From: Cenococcum geophilum 1.58
Taxonomy: Eukaryota; Ascomycota; Dothideomycetes; Gloniales; Gloniaceae
DNA length: 64,000 nucleotides
Assembly (NCBI GenBank): GCA_001692895.1
Contig: KV748203.1
Coordinates: 275,162 to 339,161, forward strand
Direction: 5' to 3'
The notes beneath the pieces are model-generated. The model did no database searches. It worked only from the letters and a program-made list of their open reading frames with translations, and was not told where the DNA came from. The translations under genes and the position numbers were made by a program. Below, piece by piece: positions 8,091 to 19,128 of the stretch; position 1 is the first letter of the stretch, and every line of letters begins with the position of its first letter.

Positions 8091-11080
8091 ATGGTGTCGA
8101 CGGCCGTCAACCGTCCTACCGATGTTAAGCAGAAGGAGAAGGATGTCAACAATAAGCTACAGCTCTATGGCATCTACTCTGGTCAGTACCCTTCAATTTT
8201 TTTGATGTTATGATTCCTAACGTCACGCCACCAATTCGCTACAGAACCTGGAGCTAACAATTCAATCTCATAGCATTTGCCAATGGCAAAATTCCTTCAG
8301 TAAGGAAGATTTCACGAGTTCAATTGACCTGAATTAACATGTTTCCAGAACAAGCAAATCGACATCGCCCTAAACAGCGCCCTAGCATCAAAGCCGCTCT
8401 CGGCTCCGTCAAAGAAGCTCTCGCCAGAAGGCCAGAAGCTCGTTGGTGATTTGAGAGATGTTATCGAGAAAGCTAAGATCCTTCTTCTCATGAAGAACGA
8501 GGGCAATCTCCTCCAGGACTTCATATGGCAAACACAGCAGATTAGCGGTGGTGACGCGACAAAGCCTGGCGCGCCCATCGACAAGGAAACTGCGAAGCAA
8601 CACGGCAATGAAGCCTTGGAGGGCCTTCGAACACTGGGCACGCTTATCATATCCAATGGACAGTTCCGGAAGCTGTGTATGTTTTACTAACTGCTTTGGT
8701 TTTCAAGATTACGAGCTAATGACATCATAGTGAGCGATGCGACTATCCTCCTTCGAGACATGGCTGGCGACGCCGCCCAGAACGCTGCCAACCGCGTTAA
8801 CCCTACTGATGAGCAACTCGCGCAGATCGATCGTCCCGCAGAGGACGACACCTGGCATAATGTACCGCATATTTCAAGGGACAAGCTCACCAACCAGCTC
8901 AGATCCAAAGTCCCTTTCGGCAAGGGAGATGCTCAGAAAGTTGCTGGCGATGTTACTCAGGCTAGCCACCCTACTGGTTCTCGCGACCCTGCTGATGCTG
9001 CCGACCTCGCCCTCCGTGACCAGCAGGAAGGTACCTACTCAGGCCTCGATGCTGGTGCAGCTGCTGGCGAGCTCAGGAATCAGGTCTCAGACAACGTTCC
9101 CGAGGAACACAAAGACAAGTCTCGGCAACAGCGTGAGAGGGTCAGAAATTACATCAGCAGCAAGGTGCCTAAAGAGCGTCGTGAGCAGACTATTTGGCGC
9201 CTAAAGAAGATGGTTGTGGAAATTCAAGGTCATCAAGATTGTGAGTGTCAACGAACGCAATCATTATTCATTTATAAGGCTAATCAACTTTCAGATCTCC
9301 GTGCCATTGACACCCTCCTTGGGCTTGCCGAGGAGTATACTGGCCATTCGAAGACTCTAGCCGCCCATGGTAAAGGTGCCGTTAAAGGTGCTCATACTGA
9401 TGATAGTTTGCAGATGGCTGAAGCTGACCTGAAGGTATTTTCTCTTCAGATTTTACATCCAACAACCAGTCAATGCTGATTGAATTATAGACACTCATCG
9501 AGCGCTTCGCCAACAGCACCTCTGCTGACGATCTATTTGACTCTATCAATGCCATTTATCGTGATGCCGACCAAGACCCTGAGTTGAAGAACTGGTTCAA
9601 ACAGATCGACGCCTACATCCGAAGATGTCTCAAGCAGCAGGGGTTTATCATGGACACGTTCTCCTTCGGGAGCGTTACCGAGGCCATACCGACCGCATTG
9701 TTGACGAGTTCAGATTTATTGGTAACCAATTTGATGCCGACCCGCAAAATAAGGCTTTCACCCAAAGCTTGCAGAAGCTGTTCTCTGACCTTGGCAATGA
9801 CGAGAACAGCAACGCGGCCTTTAAGCCTCATCTCATTAAGGATTTGACTGAGGTGATCCTTCCGGGTATTTTCGAGAGTGTTCGCTATGTGCCGATTCCC
9901 CGTATCGAGTATACCGATCCATCTATGGATGCCATCGTCGAGAACTTGGTTATTGAGAGTGACAACTTGGCTCCCAATGTTCTTGAATTTGGCAGCGACA
10001 ACTACTGGCGTTGGGGCCGTAAGCAGATTACTAATAAGAGCAAGAGCAAGGTCATGCTGTCAGTTTCTGGTGTTCAGATGGACCTTAGAGGTATGTTAAT
10101 GAACACTTGTCCCACCACTGCTCGTTCACAAATTGACGTGTTATGCAGATGTGTCTTACTATGTCAAGAGGAAGCAGGGCTTCCCCTCCATTACCGATAA
10201 GGGTGTATGTGATGTCTTCATGGGCGGCAATGGTTTAAGCTTTAAGGTTGAGATGGAGACAGCCGACCCATCTGACAAGATCCACTTCTTCAAAGTCAAA
10301 AAAGTCAACGTTGAGATCAAAAACTTATCCATCAAACTCAAAAAATCCAACCACAAGTTGCTCTTTAGCCTGTTCAAACCACTTCTGCTCAAGGTCATGC
10401 GACCAGCCCTTCAGAAAATTTTGGAGAGGCAGATCAAGGACAATGTCAACCAGTTTGACAGCCTACTTTACCAAGTCAAGGCTGAAGCGGATCGTGCAGC
10501 GGAAGATGCTAAGCGCAACCCGGATCCCGAGAATATTCAGAACATTTACCAATGTTATCTCACCGCCATAAACAAGCAGATCACGCAAGGTAAGCAGAAG
10601 AAGGACGAGTTGGTGGCTAAGACAGAGGAGAAGAGGGTCAATGTTGCTGTTACCCAGCACGACTCCATTTTCAAGAACATCTCGCTTCCAGGTGGTATCT
10701 CGTCAAAGGCTACCGAGTTCAAGGAACTGGCTGCTAAGGGTGGTAAATGGGAGAGCCCAGTTTTCAGCATTGGCTCGGCAAAGGAGACCTCCAGCCTCCC
10801 GAAGATTGAATCTGTTACCCGGAAGCCACATAACACTGCCATGGGCCAGATTGGTCAAGGCACCACTGGCGGTCATGGAAACACTGGCGGGNATGGAAAT
10901 ATTGGTGGTTACGGCACTCAGGACCCTATCTACGGTAACTCCAATGGCTTCAGCAACCAGGTTGAGCGTGCATTGAATGACCAGAACTACTCCCTGCACA
11001 ATGGAGGTGTCAACGGTGGCGCGACATCGCATCATACGACGCTCGGGAAGGAGAACCCGGTATTGCAGGGTGCCGTCTAA
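8091..11080 (+). CDS. HAM1-like protein (fungal HAM1_N/HAM1_C, BPI-like family), frame broken in exon 6
   Basis: Seven exons can be traced: 8091-8181, 8274-8299, 8349-8676, 8731-9240, 9295-9434, 9491-10090 and 10149-11080. All have GT-AG introns (donors such as gtatgt and gtgagt). The product of about 875 residues belongs to the fungal family formerly split into DUF5923 and DUF4449. Recognisable blocks are WHNVPHISRDKL and YRDADQDPELKNWF. In the C-terminal half they are HTDRIVDEF, YWRWGRK and KVMLSVSGVQMDL. Next come SYYVKRKQGFPSITDKG, LLLKVMRPALQKILE and IFKNISLPGGISSKATEF. A Gly-rich tail contains an ambiguous base at 10892. Exon 6 is not open in one frame: it reads in phase up to about 9655, then the family sequence continues in another frame from about 9646. 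The overlap suggests a small frame-shifting deletion or an assembly error. The biochemical role is unknown to me; lipid binding is suggested only by family resemblance. Confidence 0.75.
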
Positions 11081-11704
11081 GCCCCTTCCATACAAGTGGA
11101 AGGAAAGTGGTGCCATTTGCCGTGACTGAGGCAGATTAACTTTTTCTTTTGTCAAGGTTGGAAAGATAATATGGACTTGGTCAGGGCGGTTCTCAGTCTC
11201 GACGGAACCGATCGGTTTTTTTTGTCATTGTATGTTCATGATACCACTCCTGCGATTGCGCGTAGTGCACGTTTCACGAGAATCAAAACTGGCGGTAATG
11301 CAGTGGATAGTAGGAATACCAGGATACCAATGTTTCGTATAATTAGGCCCCAGAATTCTATTATGGAAAGGGAGTATTCGATAATATCTAAATATTTCAA
11401 TTACAGTTACAATCTCATGACCTGAGCTGAAGGTTTGGTGGTAAAACTTGGTTAGGGTCGGTCGAATGCAAACTTGTTGGTTTCATGATGATTGGCATGG
11501 CATTCAGGAAGTTGAAAGGCATGAACCTAGCTGTTCCTAACCTCAACCATTACTGAAATAATGCGAGAAAGGCAAATATCATCCGCTCATAAAATTTCAG
11601 ACACTAATCTTCAACATGAATGCTCCGTAGCAATGCTGATACTGCTGCATGACATTATTAATGCAATAATAATCAGTGCTGGTCCCTTTGATCAACTTGA
11701 AGGC
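11081..11704. other. Convergent intergenic region
   Basis: A spacer between two convergent stop codons, presumably holding both 3' UTRs. I see no coding frame or repeat. A T8 run lies near 11216-11223. Confidence 0.5.
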
Positions 11705-13972
11705 TTAGACATCTACGTCCAGCTGCCAGTCCGGCCTCCCAAATCTCCATTCCGAGAAGGGAACCTGCCCGGGCATTTCGGTCCCATCAGCAAGCCGCAA
11801 CCTAGGAAAGGAACGCTCCGCCCAGATGTATTTAAAGCCTTTGCCCGGAGACGCACCGTGCATCGTTGGCTCGGTGAAGAGCCGTCGTGGAGCAAGCCTT
11901 GCCGCAGGAAGCCCGTTATAGTTATCTGGAAACGAAGGTAAGCCTAAAAACCAACGAGCCCAACTATTAACCCAGCGAAGCGTACTAGTAATAGCGCCTA
12001 AAGATTGAGACGAACTTGGTTCAGGGGATGATGATAGCTTCCCCGGGACACTAGTTTCGCCTTCAACTTGGCCAAGCTCCGCTGTGTCTGGGTCTGCTAC
12101 AATGCAACGATCTGTTACTTTAGCTGCGAGACTTTCGTTGACTAGGACCAGTGCACCGCTATGCCAGCCAGCGGCACTGACGCTTAGAGCGAAGTAGGCG
12201 CCTAGTCCGTCTTCGTCGGCATCCTTGAAGTCTGGATATTTATCCCAGTCTTTGCCTTCTTGCTCAAACCACTCGCTAATCTCGCCCTGCACGTTCGCAT
12301 CTGTGACCGTCATGCGAAGTCTCTCCTTTGCTTCTTCTGGATCTTTACCTCCAGAGGTCATGAATCGTATCCACTGCTTCTTCTCGGGTTCGAACCATAC
12401 TTGTCGACCATGAGTGTAAGTATGTGGAAGGAGTTTGCCATCCCGGCTAAATCCTACATACCGAATCCCTCTGATTCTGCCTTCTGGGTCGCCATCACCG
12501 CCTAAGCCGAGTGCACCACAACCTTGTGGTTCTGTACCGTATGAGGTGATCCGACCAGTACTGTGAAGTGCATGGAAATGGTAGTCGCCGAACGCAACTG
12601 AAATAACATTGTTATGCTGAAGCGCGGGAATCCACTTTAGGCCCGTGATCTCGTTCTGATCTAAATCATTGTAGCGGCGCTCCCAGCATTCTTCGAGGTA
12701 ATCTTGATGAGCCGTAATAACTTCGCCACCTTTAAATACTGCAAATGACCGGAATGATCCCTGAACGTCCGAGGTGGTTCCTGCGTCATTGCGTAATACT
12801 CGAAGCTCCAGGATTTCTGGAATACTTCCGTCATCGCCATCCCAGGTCATCTTAGCTGTGAAAACCTTTCCAATATCGGTCACAAACACCACGAAGTGTT
12901 CCAGCACGATGTAATTGACGACCGAGCCAACTTCTTCTCCAAGAGCTTCGTCTTCCTTGAAGCCGCGAGAGGAATTTCTCTGACGCTGATATGCTGTCTT
13001 TGGAACTACGGACTCCATTACGAGCACAGTGTCCACTTCCCCTTCGCCATCGTTCCGCTTAACGGGAGTCCAGAGTATTATTCCAGTCCCATATATATAT
13101 GCTGAACTTTTACTCCATCCAGCTATAACCTGTCTAACGCGGCCAGTGCTCCGCCTCTGTTCTGTCGTAGATTGGCTGGTGCCTGAACTGGACGATGTCT
13201 CGTTGACATCGACATGCAAGAATTTGACTTGGAGCGACGGCTGATACGCAGCGTACCACGACCAAATCTTACCACTATCAGAGAGGCCCAGAATATGAGA
13301 TCGTCCTGAGGAGAATTGACGGATGGCAACAGAAGGCTCGTATCTCTCGTTGACTTGTGGGAAGCTGGGAGGGTATTGCAGAGGTCGAGGCCCGTCTGTA
13401 CTATGATCACGGGCAACATGCAAGCCATCTAGTACGCCAACCGTATAGAGGCAACCTTTTGAAGTTAGCAGCGTGGTGGACCAGCCCCTGCATATATGAT
13501 TAGTCCTTCGGTCTGAGAAATGCACGGATATAGTAACATACCCACACTGCATGTCAGCAATGATACCTAGTTCCCTTGTCCTCTCCATCTCAGTTGGGAA
13601 GGATACGTGAAAATCTCGATACGTCCACCTGCGCCGCATCTGCGGTGCCATGTGGGCGTCGTGTCCCTCAGGTGTATGGCCCAAACAAAGATGCGTATTA
13701 TTACCCCATGTGAAGACGCGACTTTGGGTTAGTAGCCTGCGGTACATTTTCTGCCATCGTTCTCCATCGGCTTGCACAACTGGTTGGTTTGGAACACGGA
13801 AGGTACATTGGGTGACTTGGCTCCAGAACGAACTATCCAAGCGGATAGAAGACTGTTGCAAGGCTTTGCAGGTGCTACAGAGCGAGAGGAAGCTATTAGC
13901 ATCAAGGTATGGAAATATAAGAACAAGAATGTCTAGGGGAAGGTCTATCAGAGAGGTTATTCGATCTGCCAT
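11705..13972 (-). CDS. F-box protein with RCC1-type repeats (Saf1-like)
   Basis: Probably an SCF ubiquitin-ligase substrate receptor: the F-box binds Skp1 and an RCC1-like propeller binds the target. I start at ATG 13972, which reads MADRITSLIDLPLDILVLIF. The F-box (residues ~8-48) has the LPLDIL...CKAL pattern. RCC1-like repeats follow: VFTWGNNTHLCLGH; a segment reading CGGWSTTLL after splicing; SSGRSHILGLSDSGKIWSW; VSFGDYHFHALHSTGRITSYG (seen with AFGDYHF); and GCGALGLGG. One intron of 54 bp lies at 13488-13541 (donor gtatgt, acceptor atgcag). It contains no stop and keeps phase, so unspliced mRNA would still be open. The spliced form is 737 residues. The gene is convergent with the HAM1-like gene and divergent from GCD2. 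S. cerevisiae Saf1 has the same architecture; orthology is not shown. Confidence 0.85.
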   Translation of the reverse strand: MADRITSLIDLPLDILVLIFPYLDANSFLSLCSTCKALQQSSIRLDSSFWSQVTQCTFRVPNQPVVQADGERWQKMYRRLLTQSRVFTWGNNTHLCLGHTPEGHDAHMAPQMRRRWTYRDFHVSFPTEMERTRELGIIADMQCGYVTISVHFSDRRTNHICRGWSTTLLTSKGCLYTVGVLDGLHVARDHSTDGPRPLQYPPSFPQVNERYEPSVAIRQFSSGRSHILGLSDSGKIWSWYAAYQPSLQVKFLHVDVNETSSSSGTSQSTTEQRRSTGRVRQVIAGWSKSSAYIYGTGIILWTPVKRNDGEGEVDTVLVMESVVPKTAYQRQRNSSRGFKEDEALGEEVGSVVNYIVLEHFVVFVTDIGKVFTAKMTWDGDDGSIPEILELRVLRNDAGTTSDVQGSFRSFAVFKGGEVITAHQDYLEECWERRYNDLDQNEITGLKWIPALQHNNVISVAFGDYHFHALHSTGRITSYGTEPQGCGALGLGGDGDPEGRIRGIRYVGFSRDGKLLPHTYTHGRQVWFEPEKKQWIRFMTSGGKDPEEAKERLRMTVTDANVQGEISEWFEQEGKDWDKYPDFKDADEDGLGAYFALSVSAAGWHSGALVLVNESLAAKVTDRCIVADPDTAELGQVEGETSVPGKLSSSPEPSSSQSLGAITSTLRWVNSWARWFLGLPSFPDNYNGLPAARLAPRRLFTEPTMHGASPGKGFKYIWAERSFPRLRLADGTEMPGQVPFSEWRFGRPDWQLDVDV

Positions 13973-14276
13973 TGTTGAAGTCAATGAAGCGGCTCTGAAT
14001 TAAGGTTACCCGGCGCTAATAGGTAAAAACAGCTGAGTCAGAGACCGTGGGGAATCCGTCCTGTAATTTTTCTTTTGCGAATCAGTCATATTCATCCCAC
14101 GTCCAAAATCCCATGATCTGAACATCAGATGAACTGCCCACTTCTGGGAATTTACCCAGTTGAACATCTTCAAAGGCTCATACCGAGAGTTTTAGGTTTA
14201 AGCTTCCGCACCAGCTTGGTGCCTTTATCTGACATTTATTCTTGACACTTCATTCCAGAGAAGTACATTGAGCAGT
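13973..14276. promoter_or_regulatory. Divergent promoter region, F-box/RCC1 gene / GCD2
   Basis: A 304-bp spacer between two start codons. Pyrimidine-rich stretches precede GCD2 (14220-14260). I see no recognisable TATA box or factor site that I would defend. Confidence 0.4.
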
Positions 14277-15833
14277 ATGAGCAATCAACCGTCTGGTGGT
14301 AACCAGGAGTTACCGACATCAATACCAAATGACTCAGGTCAAAAGCCTCAGCAGTCCCAGGGTGAAAATCAGAAGACGGCCGGACCAGAACCGGCAGCAC
14401 CTCCTACACTATCAGGCGCAGAATTAAAGAAAAGAGCTAAAGCAGAAAAGGCTGCAAAAAGGGCTCAGCAAAAAGCCACTGGTCCTCCGAAAGAGCCAAA
14501 ACCTGCTGCAAAGGAATCGAAACAGGGACCAAAAGAGTCCAAGCAAGCGCAGAAAGAGTCGAAACAACCGCCGAAAGAGTCTGAGAAATCTCGGCCTATG
14601 CCACTTCGAAGAAGGGGGTCACAAACTGCCACCCCGCCAAAAGATCTAAAAAAAGATACCAAGCAAGTTGGTCTATTCGGCCACTTGTACGGTCAGCCAA
14701 GGCAGCATACTGTAGCTGGTGCTGTAAAAGAGGTTCATCCTACTGTGCTTGCTCTAGGTCTCCAAATGAGCAGTTATGTAGTCTGCGGGAGCACTGCTCG
14801 GTGTGTTGCGATGTTATTGGCATTTAAAAGTGTAAGGACGTCAATTATACCCCACTACCCGCTCATTTATTAATAATCCCAGGTGATCGAATCGTACACA
14901 ACACCACCCGGCAACTCTCTAGCTAGACATTTAACAGCCCACCATCTTTCTCCCCAAATTGACTACCTTAAATCTTGCCGCCCTATCAGCATAAGCATGG
15001 GCAATGCAATCCGCTGGCTCAAAGACGTCATCATCAAAATCGACCCCCAAGTGACAGAATCAGACGCAAAATCCCATCTCCTCAGCTCCATCGACAACTT
15101 TATCCTTCAACGGATCACCGCCGCGGACGAGCTGATTGCCGCAAGCGCCTCCCAGAAAATCCAAGCGGGTGACGTAATCCTGACCTATGCCTCCAGCAGC
15201 ATCGTGCAAAGCACACTCATCAAGGCGCACAAGGCGGGAACACCATTCCGCGTAATTATCGTTGATTCCAAGCCTCTCTTTGAAGGTCGGAAGCTCGCCC
15301 GCAATCTTGCGGCGCATGGTCTCCAAGTGCAGTATAGCCTTGTCAGCGCAGCTGCGCACGCAGTCAAAGAAGCAACCAAGGTTTTCCTCGGCGCGCATGC
15401 TATGATGAGTAACGGGAGACTCTACTCACGCGTGGGGACCGCGGTCGTTGCAATGCTGGCTCATGAGCGCGACATTCCGGTCATCGTGTGTTGCGAGAGT
15501 GTGAAATTCACTGAGCGGGTTGCTCTAGACAGCATTGTCGGGAACGAAGTTGCCCCCGCTGAAGAATTGCTATCGGAGGCGGAGCGGGAAGCGCTGGTTG
15601 GTCTCAAGGGCAAGTCTGCAGATTCCGAGAACGCCGCTGATGCCGCAGGAGAGGTGGGAGAGAAGGGAAAGGGTGAAGTATTGAAGTGGTGGCGTGAGGA
15701 GCCTAATTTGCAGATGCTGAATATCTTGTACGATGTGACACCAGCGGAGTATATCAAGATGGTTGTGACCGAATATGGGAGTTTACCACCGAGTTCAGTG
15801 CCGGTCGTACACCGGATTAGCACGAATACTTAA
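14277..15833 (+). CDS. GCD2: Translation initiation factor eIF2B, delta subunit
   Basis: A regulatory-subcomplex subunit of eIF2B, the guanine nucleotide exchange factor for eIF2. Two exons: 14277-14831 and 14883-15833, with a 51-bp intron (gtaagg...cccag), giving 501 residues. The start is the first ATG in frame (MSNQPSGG). Residues ~1-130 are charged and low-complexity, with a heptad-like KESKQ repeat between about 80 and 105, as in other delta subunits. The rest is the eIF2B alpha/beta/delta fold. Family blocks are LFGHLYGQPRQ, SLARHLTAHH, PISISMGNAIRWLK, GDVILTYASSSIVQSTL, FRVIIVDSKPLFEGRKLA, YSLVSAAAHAV, VFLGAHAMMSNGRLYSRVGTA, IPVIVCCESVKF and NILYDVTPAEYI. Nothing unusual is seen. A Harbinger-type MITE begins 64 bp after the stop. 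Confidence 0.93.
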
Positions 15834-15897
15834 TTGTATAGCTTTGTAATGGTAATGAGAGCTCCTGTTGTAAGATGACCCTAGATGGGCAAATTAA

Positions 15898-16614
15898 GAA
15901 GCCGTTCGGTTGAAACCTCCATATTCAATATGGAGGCTCATATTGTAAATGTAAATATAAGATGGTTGTTCGGTAGATCTGAATCTAAAGTCCTCCATAT
16001 CGGTAAGCGCGTCAAATCTGCAAGCTATACTGTATACAGTAGTTGAAATAAGGCTCATGGCATCGTTTCAATATATAGCTTCGAGCTCCTGTTCCATATT
16101 CTATATTAATCCAGAGCTCTCGCATACGCGCCAAAGTGACGACTTCTTGTGATATAGCGACTCCACACGCCCCGACTGCGATACTGCTATCGCATTTACA
16201 AGCCTTGTATAATACCATTATCTTAACCTTCGTGATCGCGATAAGCCTGTTTCTGGGGCGTCGCGGGCGTCACTGTAACTCTACTACGGCTCGTACGGGA
16301 GGTGGGCGAGGCGTAGAAAACGTCGATCGCAGAGAGGGCGTTGGCCGAAGAGGAGACTCCATTACTAAACCAAAGTAGGGAGTTGCGATAGAGGCCTGGT
16401 GGCAGAGAGGGGCTCACTCGAACCGCTCACCGGCGTCAATCACCCATTGTGCGAAGCCTCATTTGGAGCTTCATTTGGAGCCTCATTTGGAGCCTTACCG
16501 AATGATCGACTCAATTACAAATGAACCACGGTAATAGCCGCCACTAATTACACAACGGGCGACACTAAAAAGCGCAGATTATGAAATGGAGGCGATTTGC
16601 AACCGAACAGCCCA
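15898..16614. mobile_element. Tourist-like PIF/Harbinger MITE, copy B
   Basis: About 717 bp with inverted termini (gaagccgttcggttg at the left; tttgcaaccgaacagccca at the right) and TAA on both sides (15895-15897 and 16615-16617). The interior aligns with copy A: the gcgcgtcaaa block, the gtagttgaa block, the gggcgtcgcgggcgtc block and the aattaca-acgg-cgacactaaaa block all occur in the same order. Short frames on either strand (such as 16136-16378) are not conserved between copies. Confidence 0.75.
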
Positions 16615-17122
16615 TAACTTGTTCGGACTGTTAATTGTCTGAATTCTTCAATTTTTCGATGAATCAAAGCGGTGTTGCCACTAGATTGTCAGCGATTACG
16701 CTGCGAGCCCTCAATTCACTCCTTTCAAAGTTCAGCTGCTTCGCAGACTAACGGCATTGACTATTGAACTCTGCAATCCCAGATCATACACTTTTTTTCC
16801 GTCCTGACATGCAATATACAAAAATGCCAACTTTTGAGGCTCACGTGATGAAGTCTACATTTTTCCCATCCGACCTACCAACCTTGCCCTATCAATTCGC
16901 CATGCATATACGCAAGTATGCTCCAAGGCGGAAAAGTCACCTGGCTACCCAAATGAGTCAATTTCTTGAATCATCATCGCCATTCGCCTCCAAATCTGGA
17001 TCCTCTACTACAACTTTAGCTTAGAAATCCTCGCCCCATCCCAGCTTGTCTATTGTGTCTATTCAAACACACTGCCTCCCTCTCCTTTTCGCCTCCTCCC
17101 CGACCACCGTTATGTTTGCCCC
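16615..17122. other. Intergenic, no gene seen
   Basis: A spacer between the MITE and the 3' end of the TRAP-alpha-like gene. No convincing coding frame or repeat. Confidence 0.45.
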
Positions 17123-18166
17123 CTAGGCCCTGATCTTAGTCTTTGGGGTTCCGCTCCTGACGCGCTTCGCCTCAGGACGCTGCAGATGCTGCGCGGGGAT
17201 CCAGCTCTCGTCATAGGCCTTAGCTCCGGTCGTGACAGCCGGGTCATCAGCACCAACACCAGCCTGGTCGGCTGGGTCGACTTTCTTGCTACCGCGGGAA
17301 GAAGTTTTGGCGCGCTCGCCACCTTTACCACCACGGCGCTTCTGCGGGAAGAGGGTCGTGATCCAGGTGTTGTAGATGAAGTAGACGGTTCCACCGAAGG
17401 CTGCGAGAAGGATGGCATAGAGGAAGATACTGTAAATATGTAAGTTATCTCGGTTGTGTTACAGATGGTTAAATTGGCGGTGTACGAGTTTGGGCAACAG
17501 AAAGGGGGATAGCGCGGCACGGAAGGGTCGGGATATGGAAGGGACGGATTATTGCATACATCTGTGGATCGAAGATGCTGGTAGGCGCCTCAACAACACT
17601 GACAGTCTCGTTGAAGATTTGCATCGTGTAGAAAGCATCCTTATCATCCTTTAGGACTGTCACGAGTTGTAGACGCAGGTCTTGCGGGTGCATCTCTGTT
17701 GCAAAGCTGTAGGTGACCGACTCCTGCTCGCCAGCTGGAACCTCGATACTGTAGCGCTGAGCGGTGAGGTTGCGGAGGATCTGCGGCATCCCTTGGATGG
17801 AATAAAGGGAACCGCCGATAAGGGCAACAGAAACCGGGCCCGGCTCGGAGTTGGCGATAGAGATGACGGCTTGGGTTGGGTGGCCGTTGATCAGCTTTAC
17901 ACCGAAGATTTCGGATTGCGGGAAGGATGCGGAGACGGAGACTTTGAGATTAGGCGTCTGGGCCACATCTTCATCGATCTCTTCCTCAATTGAGGCCTGT
18001 AGAGAGCGATAAGCGTCAGCGGGAGCATACGGAGAGATTAGGTTGAATTGATGTCATCGACGGTTATGTGCGTGTGTGGTGTGCGACAACTTACATCGAC
18101 CTGGGCAAAGGCATTGAATGCCCGGAGAGACAGGAGAAGAAGGGTGGAAAGCTTCCAGGCGACCAT
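17123..18166 (-). CDS. IRC22: TRAP-alpha / Irc22-type ER membrane protein
   Basis: Type I membrane protein of the ER, related to the alpha subunit of the translocon-associated protein complex. Three exons: 18166-18095, 17996-17560 and 17429-17123, giving 271 residues. The donors are gtaagt and gtatgc. Exon 1 encodes a signal peptide (MVAWKLSTLLLLSLRAFNAFAQ). Exon 2 encodes an acidic stretch (EEEIDED) and the lumenal beta domain: VKLINGHPTQAVISIANSEP, VALIGGSL, and YSFATEMHPQDLRLQL. Exon 3 supplies the single transmembrane helix (YAILLAAFGGTVYFIY) and a basic cytosolic tail (PQKRRGGKGGERAK). The exact cellular role of fungal members is poorly known. The identification rests on domain order and the lumenal motifs. 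Confidence 0.85.
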
Positions 18167-18358
18167 TGCGGGCAGATATTGGGGAATATTGAGGTTGAGG
18201 GAGAGTCGCAATAAAAGCGTGGTGGTGTTATTTGTATTGGGATGAACGTGGCTTTAACCCTGGATGGAGGCTAGGCTCGCAATGGGGAGTAGCAAGGTTT
18301 AGGGGAGTGCAAAAGAGGGCTAGGGTGGAGGGTGGAGCTGGGACAAGGATTCACCATC

Positions 18359-18547
18359 TACACCACCTTGGCGCATCCGGTTGAAAGCGCGTGTTGATCG
18401 CGCAGATCAAATAGCGCGGATTTATGCCCAAAAATACGTTAAACTACGTTAAAATGGTCGTGCTTATTACTTTAAAGGTATAAAATTGTGCCGTTTGATT
18501 GCCAAGATCAAAACGCGCTTTTTAACCGGATGCGCCAGGGTGGTGTA
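18359..18547. mobile_element. Mariner-like MITE with ~35-bp inverted ends and TA flanks
   Basis: Imperfect inverted repeats start caccacc(t/c)tggcgcatccg and continue through ggtt-aaagcgcg. The left end begins at 18361 and the right end finishes at 18545, each flanked by TA. The 185-bp interior is AT-rich and non-coding. A TA target with such ends suggests a Tc1/mariner-type origin. A related half-element occurs at 43276-43310. Confidence 0.65.
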
Positions 18548-19128
18548 GTCACTGCCTGTACCCGTGGTAAGCATTTGCGACAGCGGTACGGGTAGTCTAG
18601 TCACTGCCTGGCCTTCTCGCGGTTACTGCCTCACCGGACAAAGCCAATCCCAAAGCTGTACAGCTGCATAACTACTGCTGCTACACAGCTACACGGCTAC
18701 ACACTGAAGGCGTCCGTGGAGGCCCGCAACCTGTGCCGTGGAAAGGCGTGCTCCCAGTCTATTTAAAGCCTCTCTGAAGCCTCACACAAGCCTTCTGCAC
18801 AAATACGCTCCAAGCGGCGCAAGTCACCGTTAAATTCACCTACCACAGCAAATCATAGAGCCACCTTACCCGTGAAGATTCCACCCTTGTGTGCTACCAT
18901 TCACCACTCCTTTGCCCCTTCACCGAACCCCTTTTGCGCCCGCGCCTGTCGAAACGCTGCTGTGCCAGCCATACGCTGCCTCACTAACTACCTAGAACCT
19001 TCTTTCGCCGCATCGCTTTTATTATCTACGACAGCCATCTCTCACTCCATTTCAAAGCTCGCCATCTTTGTTCCTACTCACTCCGACCTATTTAGTTGTG
19101 AAGTGTTCCCATCAGTACAGTCTTCCTG
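18548..19128. promoter_or_regulatory. Upstream region of the CCCH gene
   Basis: A 13-bp direct repeat tagtcactgcctg occurs at 18546 and 18598 around an imperfect palindrome of gtacccg/cgtaccg type. The rest is C-rich sequence with no strong frame; the open frame at 18872-19129 is most likely 5' leader. It serves as the promoter for the gene at 19129. Confidence 0.35.
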
